Source: Paralichthys olivaceus (Eukaryota; Chordata; Actinopteri; Pleuronectiformes; Paralichthyidae). From it: DNA of 64,000 nt. The position numbers and the translations under genes are program-made. Position 1 is the first letter of the stretch. Every line of letters starts with the position of its first letter. The notes beneath the pieces are model-generated. The model worked only from the letters and a program-made list of their open reading frames with translations. It had not been told where the DNA came from and did not search any database. Shown in pieces: positions 56,351 to 64,000 of the stretch. Where the stretch lies: positions 10,456,001-10,520,000 of the forward strand of contig NC_091099.1 of assembly GCF_024713975.1 (NCBI RefSeq), given 5' to 3'.

Positions 56351-56788
56351 GAGAAAAGAGATGCTATTTCAAGACCATACTTACTGATAATGTCACTCTA
56401 CTTCAAAGCGCAAAGCGTTCCTGTCATGCTCCTGCACGACTCTGCCCTTGGAGAATTTCCTCATAGATCAGATGATAAAAGGAAGCCTGACAGTGGAGCG
56501 CGTGGGGCTCCCGCTCACTCTGTGTGACACATTCTGGGCTAAACTGTGACAAAATATCAAAATACACTCAGGTCTCTAGTTTAATTCTGTCTCAACCAAC
56601 ACACAGCTGCTGACCAGAGGACCTGGAGGAGATTTACGGAGGCCGAGCACGCCGCGTGGAGCAGGTGAGGTTCAGGTAGAAACTGTGCCAAGTTATCATC
56701 ATAGCTCTTATCTCTGTGATGAATCACACGTGCAACATGACACACATTAGCACTACTGAGAAGAAAAATAGACAAATCAACTTATATG
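56351..56788. other. Intergenic
   Basis: Nothing recognised. Confidence 0.5.
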
Positions 56789-57110
56789 TAACTAGAACTG
56801 CACTCAGTAGAACACATACCTCCTCCAAGGCCCAACAGTCCCCTTCAGTTCAGTCAAGCTGCACCAGATTGCACACATTGATAGATACCAGTCATTTAAA
56901 TATTCATCAAGATCAATGAACGATTTCCTGAGAAATCAATGAAAACATTGAAAAAACAAAACGAAAGTAAGAAAAAAATCTGGATCGACGCCAAAATCAA
57001 AAGCACAACCCCTCCACAAATTTTCATGGAAATGAAAGTGAAATTTTTTTTTGCGTGACCCTGCTAACCAGCAAACGCATGAAAACATAACCTAGAGAGA
57101 TCATGTGACT
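56789..57110 (+). repeat. Dispersed repeat, copy 3 of 3
   Basis: AACTAGAACTGCACTCAGTA then ACACATACCTCCTCCAAGG opens the element. Downstream are ACGATTTCCTGAGAAATC, an A-rich segment, AAATTTTCATGGAAATG and GCGTGACCCTGCTAACC. It is the best preserved of the three copies in this window. Confidence 0.65.
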
Positions 57111-59187
57111 GATATTTGGCTTCTGTTGAAATAGTTCAGTGTGAAACATTAATCATTTCCTTCACACGTCTCGCCGGCTCAGACATCACTGAAGTCATCA
57201 CTCAGCCTTGAGGCATCAGCCACATCAATGACTCTCTGACTGGCAAAGATTCCTGCAGCGTAATGAATAAAATCTCAGATTGTAGAATGAACTGTGCGTC
57301 TTCTTTTTAATTTAATATTTAACTCAAAATAAATTAGCATTATTGCAAGTAAGTCGCTATCTTCTCTGAATGATACAGAAGTTTCAAACACATAATAAGA
57401 GCAGAGTGATGTGTTTACTTTTTTAATGTTGTAACCTTAAATGATTGACCTCTCCAATGAATTTGCTTCATTGCATTTTTCCATCTAATGTTCCGTTAGA
57501 CACTAAGATTCACGTTTCCTCAAGACAATGGCAGCTATCGATGGATGCAGATGAAAATGTCAACTAGTATTACTCTGATTTATATGATAGATGAGAACAA
57601 AAACACAGTAGTCATACATACTCGACAAGGCCTTTCATTAAACTGAGGAGAAAGGCTTATTTACACATTATCTGCAAGTGAAATTATGTGTATACATGCA
57701 CAAACATACAACATATTATGATATGCATGTGAATTAATATTGGATTTATGATTCAGTTTGATTTGATATTATATTTCACAAAAAAACTGTGTGGTGAGTA
57801 TTCAATTTAGGTACATGAAAAAATGATATGGTACAATGGTGCTGAAAAGATTTCTGTATGTAAAGCTCATATATTTCAAAAGTTTTAACACATGAGTATC
57901 ACAGTTATTCAGAGTCCTAGAGGCTTCAGCCAATTCATTAAAAAAACTTTATAAAAGTCTTAAATCAAGGTAATTCCTGTGTGTCCAGTGCAGTGAGAGT
58001 TAATTTAAACCATTAACATGCTGCTCATGATGTTTACTGTCCTGTAACATGGGTCAACATGAATCTGAACTCTGCTGCTGGTGAAACTCTGCTACAGCGA
58101 GTGAGCGGAGCTGGTCCGTGATCCAGCGGCAGTATTTTTCAGCTGTCATCAAAAAATATTGTCTCAGCGGGAGCTGCCAAACCAATAATCCCACTAAATT
58201 AATTAGACAAGTTATTTCAACAACTGCACTGTGGTTCTCCACAGCTCCACTGGATGTCTGCTGCGGTCTCTGGAGGACGGTGTTAGAATCAACACGTGGT
58301 TCCATGGTTGTTTATTATGTGAACACAAGCTTGTGACACGTTCTGGACGTACTTATGAGGCCTTATAATGTAGTTAAATCACATCACGATAGGTTATGAA
58401 GACTGTGAGCCGCTCATGAAACATGTGTGTAGAGATATTCAGTTATACAGCAGTTGTGTGCAATTCAATATTTGAAGTCACAATATTTCCACTTGTAAGA
58501 AGATCTTCATAATCAACACTGACTGAGAAGTTTAAATCCGTTTGTATTTCATGTATTTTTGTACATATCTCAATTTAAGTACCTCCACGCTTCACCGCCA
58601 AGATTAATATAGTCTATTTTATTCCATTGTGCAGTAGATGAAGCTTCATTCCTTGACAAAAAAATAACCTGCTTTCTTTCTCCCCTCTTTTCTTGCTGCC
58701 CCCCTTTTTGCAGGTCTCATGTTATTCCGTGGATGATGTGAGAACACTTCTCATCTGTGCCCTGTGCATTTCTACATGTGCGCTATGGCTTTTTATTCCT
58801 ATGTGATGATGAAAAGTGTTCACGTAGGAATAGAAGCCATTTTACACGTGGGGAGAATTCAACGCGACAGAAGTGAGAGCTCCCTGCCACCTGCTCGACT
58901 GTGTTTGTGATGACTAGAACATATGGCTGGATAAATGTAACTGTCTTCTGTTGGATGTTCCTCTGTAGTAAAGATGCATTTATGCCGATCTGAAGACGGA
59001 AAAATGAAGTCAGACTTTGTTGTGCGTGCACCTGTTTTTGCCTCTAGGCACAAGCAGCTTCCACTGCTTCCAGTGTTTGATGCAGGCGATGACAGCTGCA
59101 GTCCACGGGGATGGAACTGGGAACATTTGCAAAACATGTCATGAACAAAATAAGGAAGAAAAGAGCAAGGAGAGACCAATACAGATC
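57111..59187. other. Intergenic, downstream of the ZNF469-like gene
   Basis: AT-rich; no coding exon, RNA gene or named repeat recognised. Confidence 0.5.
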
Positions 59188-60287
59188 TTTAATAACCAAC
59201 TATAAAAGATGCACTTAGTGAACCACTTTACAACTTGCAAGAGGCACTGCATTTCCCTTTCTTTTCTGAATCTCTTTTGCACATTATTAAAATAAAACTT
59301 TGACATGAAGCATTACACCAAACAATCCTCTACCTACAGTATTGTACAATGTAAGATACATACAGTATAAACAAGATAAAGCACCTTTGTTGTCCTAGTA
59401 AATACTATTCATAATCAAACAGTTGTCTGAGGAGTTGCAGACACACATGACTGAGTTTGTGGTTGGTGTGTGGTATTATCAGTGCATGGGAAGAACTCTG
59501 AATACAGGTCTTGGGACTGTGACATCCTTGAATGCACCTGAGTTTATCCAAGGAGCTTTAGGAAGCTATCGGAAGCTTTCCATGTTTTGTGTCTTAACAG
59601 TCTACATTTGAAGTATTGGATGGTTTACACAGTATCTTTAATAAACATTAGGGAACCAGTAAAATCATTTGGATGAATGTACTGTAACTGCTACAGATCT
59701 CACGTTCTCTTCAGAGGACATTGGCGTTCACATTACAAATACAAACACAACGTAGCACCAGGTAATGTTTATACAAAAAGGCTAAAATGATCAATGTCGA
59801 TGCAGTACAGTAAAGTTAAAAAAATAATACAAAAGGAATATGTTGTAAGCATTTACGAAAGGTGCACAGACAATAGTCCAGGTCAGTTATGACGTCATTT
59901 GCAAAAAAGACTTAAACTGATAAAAATCATGTAATGAATGCAAAATGAACATGCATTTCTTAGAGGAACATATTTTACTGTATTTTCAAGTATTCTTTTT
60001 TTCTTTTCTTTAGGTAAATGAAATATAATCTCTGAAAAGGATAATATCCAACATAGGGAAAGAAGTTCATTGATTTTCCCAAATAGCATATTCATTTTTG
60101 ACCCAAAATTCATATTTGCCATTCGTCCTCACATTTGCATAATAACAATGTACAAAGAAGACATAAAGTGACTATGTAAGTATTTAAAGATAGCATTTCA
60201 CAGAAAATAGCTGTGCAATCTCATTCACCATTAATCATTTGTCTTAAACATTTACAGTCTCTTATTCACAGATCCCTCAAACCCCAC
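59188..60287 (-). other. Probable 3' UTR of the ZNF469-like gene
   Basis: Non-coding minus-strand continuation after the stop codon. Minus-strand ATTAAA hexamers lie at complement 59637-59642 and 59188-59193, and either could end the transcript. The boundary is tentative. Confidence 0.4.
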
Positions 60288-63200
60288 TCAGTTCATAGAT
60301 TCTGACGTGTCCTTCCTTAAAGGAATCTTAAAGCTAGTGAGTTTTTGGCCAAACAGCTGGCTTAAGAGGTGGTTCTGGGACTCTGCTGTCCGGTAGGAAT
60401 GGCTCTCCATCGACCTCACCCCCATCTTTGGCCTAGATTTGTTCAGAGAATTGTTCATGGGAACTGAAGACACTTTAGAAATAGGGGGATGCGAAGACCG
60501 CCCCAAAGGTCCCTTTTTGGTTTTATAATCCCCATTAAGAGGGTTCAGGTTCACAATGTCAGCTTTCTTTGGCGTGCAGCTATCAAGCAAACTTCTTTTG
60601 GACTGCAAACCCAAGTTTGCACTCTTGCACTTGGAAACTATTTTGTTGCTCACAGCGTCGTCCCGCATTGAGGAAAGCACAGGGTAGTCACTGGGTCCGT
60701 CTGTCTTTCGTTGCAGGGAGGGATTCGAGCACTTGCTGGGGCGGAATTTCTTTTTGGGCCTAGAGTCGACACCAAAGTTCTCTTGTGTGGCCGGGGAGGA
60801 AACCCTCTGCAGGCTGTGGGGGGATTTCATGTCCTTCCGCTTCTTCTGTGGTCTCAGAGATTCTTTATCCTCATTTGAGACGGAGGTGTTGAGGGAGACC
60901 TTGGAGTGGAGGACAGGTGTTGATTCTGGAGCCTTCGTGCTGCTGTTTTTAGTGCTGTCGATGGTTTTGGCAGCTTTGTCTTTCGTCTGACAGCTGCCTT
61001 CTTGCTCCGCACCATGAGACAAAGTTTGCTGTCTGCTGTCATTATTGGAAGTTTTTGACGTCTGCTGCCACCGCTCATCGTCCCTCTGCTGGTCCGTCAC
61101 GTCAACAGCTAATTCATGCTTTGCTTGTGTCTTTGAAATGATTTGATTTTCTCTTAAGATAACAGGAGACTCCTCACTAGGTGGAAGCAAATCGTTCTTT
61201 TCCTCCAACTGGGCTGTGTCACCTTCAGCTGAGCTTTCCTTCCCTTTAATGATCTCCTCCCCCACACCGCTGCTCTCTTTAGATGCTGACCATGAGGTCG
61301 TCTCCGCTCTGATGCAGACTGACTCATTTTCCTCTTTCACATCACATGGCTCAGTAATTGATTTTCCATTGCCCTCTTTATCAGGATTAGGTGAGGGAGT
61401 TGGTTCAATCTCCTCTTTCTTGGGAGTGGCAGACTTTGACGAGCCCATGTGAATACACTTCTCCAGCTCCACGAGCAGCTCGGAGTAGTCCTCGGCCATA
61501 TCCTCGGTCTTCACGTTGGCGTTGCTCGTGTCGCTGTGGTATTCGTTGGCGATGGTCTGTGTGGAGTCGTCGGCTGTGAAGGGTTTTGAGGACTGCGTCT
61601 CAGAGTTTTGATTTAAGTGCACTGAGCTCAAACTGGCAATTCCGCTGTCTGAGCTACTTTCTTGCAGACTGTCAGAGAGAATTCGTCTCTTCTTACTTGC
61701 AGACGAATCACATTCATCTTCTCTGGATGCGGATGCTTTGACAGGTCTGAGAACACCACGGAATTTGAAAATTTTGTTCCCCCCAGACAGGTGCTTTTCC
61801 ATGTGACGATCAAACTGCTCCTTTTTAGAGAAGGTGTAGTTGCAGGTGCTGCAGATGAAGGACTTTTTAATCACATGCATGACATCAGCACAGAGCTCGC
61901 AGGTGTAGAGGGTGGTGTGTTTTGAATCGAGCTCGTCCACCTCCTCGTGCGCTCTCTTCAGGTGCTCTTTAAGCGACTGCGCCTCCTGATAGGTGACGGG
62001 ACATTTATGACACAGGAAAATCTTTTCCAAGTTGTGAACCACTAAGTGTCTCTGGAGTTTGAAAGGCTTGGGGAACTGTTTCCCGCAGTGGTGGCAGTCT
62101 CTTGAAGGGTCTTTGCAGTTGGGATGCATCTCCACACTTTTAGATGTCTCTGTGTTGTGGAGGACCTCCAGAGGGGTTAATGTGCTTTGCTTTCCGCCCA
62201 CTCCGCTGCTGCTTTTAGTTTTGTGAACTTTTGGCTCAGCTCCTTGTGAGGTTTTCCTATCTCCCACAGCGCGGTCTGCAGCAGCAGCTTTCTCCTGCTC
62301 TTTACTGACTTTGCTGGAATCTCTCATGGCTTTGCTCGGGCGGTGCTGCATGATCGAGGTGATAAAGTTCTTCACGGCTGTCTCCTGCATGAAGCAGCCT
62401 GGAATGTCTAATATGGAACCTTGAGTCTGACCCCTCCGGGCAAACTGGGTGGCATGTTCCCGCAAATGTTCATTGTACATCCACACATCTGATATTTCCT
62501 TCAAGCACATTCCGCAGGTCCAGATACCTGTCTTGTTCTTGGCGTGTTTCTCCCTCAGATGGTCTCTCAGTTGCTCGCGGGAGCTGAACTTGCGCTGAAC
62601 ACACATGTAGCATGTTGGAGGTGGAGAGGGGTTGTGGGATAACTTGTGAAAGTTAAGCTCGCCCAGGGTGAGGAACCAAGTGAAGCACACTTTACACTTG
62701 TACTGCTTATCTTTAACTTTTATTCCGCCATCTTGCCGCTTCCGGCCTCGCCGCTCTGTCACTTTCTTGCACTTTTCATCATCTCTACTCTCCACACCCA
62801 CATTTGCAATATTTGGAGACACTGACATATCATTGTTAGAGTCAAAGAATTGAACTTCAGGAAGTTGAAATGTGGTGTTGATGCTCTGGATGTCGATACT
62901 GTGGAAGGGTTGGATGTTCTCTGTGACACATGGCTCCACAGGATATGAGGCAGCAGGAAAGGGCGCCGGGCAAGGTGCTTGTGGAGCCTCTGGTTTACAG
63001 GTGCTGGAGTCAGGGTTCACGCTGAAGTCAGTGGATCCACTCCATTCTATTGAGGTTTTATCAATGGTGCTCTCAAGTGGATTCAAGAGATTGTTGCTGG
63101 GCCCTTTGATGTTCTCAGGTACATCCTTGTGATCACTTTGTTTAACGTCATCAGCTTTCAGTGTGCTGTTGTGGCACATATTCAACATGATGGCATCATC

Positions 63201-64000
63201 GATAGATATCGTCTCATATTCACATTGGTTTGTTTGATCCTCAGTGAATATCTGCTCTGCCTGGTTTTCCACAAGCTGATCTTTACTTTGCACAAAGGTT
63301 TCTGAAGGAGGATAATCCTGAGTCCCATCTGAGTCTGGCAGGAGCTTCTGTCTTTTGTTTTTTTTGCTGTACACCCTCTGGCACTTTTTCCTTTTGGCCT
63401 CCTCATCTCTGGGGAATAGCTGCGAGAATGTGGTGTCGTCGTCGAGTAGGGCCTTTAGATCGGAGCTTAAGCCAGGGGGACTGAGGGGGGACGAATTCAA
63501 ACAGGAGAGAGGATGTAACTCGGCTGAAGGGACACTGTTTTTCTCACATTTGATCTCGACTGCAACTTTCCTAAGAATCTCCTGGGCGAGGCTCTCGTCT
63601 GATCCTCTCTGGTCACACACCTCCTCCAAGGGACAGAGAGTCTCTCTGGACTCGTCACATTGTCTAATTATTTCCTCATCTGCTTTAATAGCACTTTCCT
63701 CATTAATATCTGCACATACTTCCCCATCTGCCACCTCTGTAACACTTGTACATTTCATTTCCACTGTATGAGTGACTGGATTTAGCTCTGCAGTTTCAGT
63801 AAGTGCATTTGTGTCTTTTGTTGGTGGTGGGGGTGCGTTGTCAAAGCCAGAGCCTGAGGTGACGGGGAATTCCTCTGTTCCACTAACTGTTCTGTCATTG
63901 ATTTTCACCTGCTCCTCGGGAGATTTGCGGTGCCCTTGTAGTGCAGCACTTTTGAATTCAGGAGTTATTGCTTGAAGTATGTCTGTTTTTAATATATTCA
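60288..64000 (-). CDS. znf469: Large C2H2 zinc-finger protein, ZNF469-like (3' part; 5' end beyond the window)
   Basis: One exon stays open from the window edge to TGA at 60288-60290, showing 1236 residues. The frame continues upstream of the GTG at 63908 (SPEEQVKIND, ALQGHRK), so the true start is outside. C2H2 fingers lie at visible residues about 435-458, 463-485, 495-515, 635-655, 663-684 and 716-736, and an extra CELC pair at 700-703 precedes the last one. The first three form a tight module (CFTWFLTLGELNFHKLSH, PPPTCYMCVQRKF, CGMCLKEISDVWMYNEHLRE) that I associate with the C-terminal region of ZNF469, a giant protein tied to corneal and collagen-matrix phenotypes. The ending LLSQLFGQKLTSFKIPL also fits. 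The rest is acidic/Ser-rich and disordered with basic clusters (KKRRI, RPKKKFRP). The family call is from memory; another large C2H2 family remains possible. Confidence 0.6.
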   Translation of the reverse strand, partial: NILKTDILQAITPEFKSAALQGHRKSPEEQVKINDRTVSGTEEFPVTSGSGFDNAPPPPTKDTNALTETAELNPVTHTVEMKCTSVTEVADGEVCADINEESAIKADEEIIRQCDESRETLCPLEEVCDQRGSDESLAQEILRKVAVEIKCEKNSVPSAELHPLSCLNSSPLSPPGLSSDLKALLDDDTTFSQLFPRDEEAKRKKCQRVYSKKNKRQKLLPDSDGTQDYPPSETFVQSKDQLVENQAEQIFTEDQTNQCEYETISIDDAIMLNMCHNSTLKADDVKQSDHKDVPENIKGPSNNLLNPLESTIDKTSIEWSGSTDFSVNPDSSTCKPEAPQAPCPAPFPAASYPVEPCVTENIQPFHSIDIQSINTTFQLPEVQFFDSNNDMSVSPNIANVGVESRDDEKCKKVTERRGRKRQDGGIKVKDKQYKCKVCFTWFLTLGELNFHKLSHNPSPPPTCYMCVQRKFSSREQLRDHLREKHAKNKTGIWTCGMCLKEISDVWMYNEHLREHATQFARRGQTQGSILDIPGCFMQETAVKNFITSIMQHRPSKAMRDSSKVSKEQEKAAAADRAVGDRKTSQGAEPKVHKTKSSSGVGGKQSTLTPLEVLHNTETSKSVEMHPNCKDPSRDCHHCGKQFPKPFKLQRHLVVHNLEKIFLCHKCPVTYQEAQSLKEHLKRAHEEVDELDSKHTTLYTCELCADVMHVIKKSFICSTCNYTFSKKEQFDRHMEKHLSGGNKIFKFRGVLRPVKASASREDECDSSASKKRRILSDSLQESSSDSGIASLSSVHLNQNSETQSSKPFTADDSTQTIANEYHSDTSNANVKTEDMAEDYSELLVELEKCIHMGSSKSATPKKEEIEPTPSPNPDKEGNGKSITEPCDVKEENESVCIRAETTSWSASKESSGVGEEIIKGKESSAEGDTAQLEEKNDLLPPSEESPVILRENQIISKTQAKHELAVDVTDQQRDDERWQQTSKTSNNDSRQQTLSHGAEQEGSCQTKDKAAKTIDSTKNSSTKAPESTPVLHSKVSLNTSVSNEDKESLRPQKKRKDMKSPHSLQRVSSPATQENFGVDSRPKKKFRPSKCSNPSLQRKTDGPSDYPVLSSMRDDAVSNKIVSKCKSANLGLQSKRSLLDSCTPKKADIVNLNPLNGDYKTKKGPLGRSSHPPISKVSSVPMNNSLNKSRPKMGVRSMESHSYRTAESQNHLLSQLFGQKLTSFKIPLRKDTSESMN

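Noticed and set aside
60733-61452. Plus-strand ORFs opposite the zinc-finger exon
   Set aside because: Shadows of the minus-strand coding exon, with no family resemblance.

Overview
The window is vertebrate nuclear DNA, almost certainly from a ray-finned (teleost) fish. The genes are intron-split with GT-AG junctions. The proteins are clearly orthologous to mammalian ones but carry fish-type divergence. Introns and spacers hold several dispersed repeats I recognise as common in teleost genomes, plus many CA/TG microsatellites. There are no bacterial operons, CRISPR arrays or viral genes. Family assignments come from reading translated exons against remembered family sequences; no search was run.

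Layout from left to right: sarcospan (sspn, minus, 654-4880); the circadian bHLH-Orange repressor bhlhe41/DEC2 (plus, 6781-8761, long 3' UTR to about 10.3 kb); the Ras-association protein rassf8 (minus, coding 13228-19315, probable CpG-rich first exon/promoter at about 25.4-25.9 kb); kras (plus, non-coding exon near 30.9 kb, coding 33537-40485, both alternative last exons 4A and 4B, 3' UTR to about 42.75 kb). A 16-17 kb gene-poor stretch follows, with repeats and a few stretches that look like possible regulatory elements. The window ends in one long open exon (60288-64000, minus) of a C2H2 zinc-finger protein most like ZNF469, whose 5' part lies beyond the window.

The order and relative orientation sspn(-) bhlhe41(+) rassf8(-) kras(+) match human 12p12 read in reverse, so this is an old conserved block. 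LMNTD1, which lies between KRAS and RASSF8 in human, is not visible here. The ZNF469-like gene beyond kras is not a neighbour in the human arrangement. The genes do not form one pathway: sspn belongs to the muscle dystrophin-glycoprotein complex, bhlhe41 to the clock, rassf8 to cell-junction/Ras-association signalling, and kras to MAPK/PI3K signalling.

The most informative extra observations are four MITE-like elements with visible inverted ends (one with a 9-bp flanking direct repeat, one about 160 bp upstream of kras exon 4A), a Tc1/mariner relic interrupted by another repeat, a 13-codon uORF six bases before the rassf8 start, an in-frame NAGNAG acceptor in bhlhe41, and a C-homopolymer in the sense-strand 3' UTR of both bhlhe41 and rassf8. 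I found no convincing undescribed gene system.
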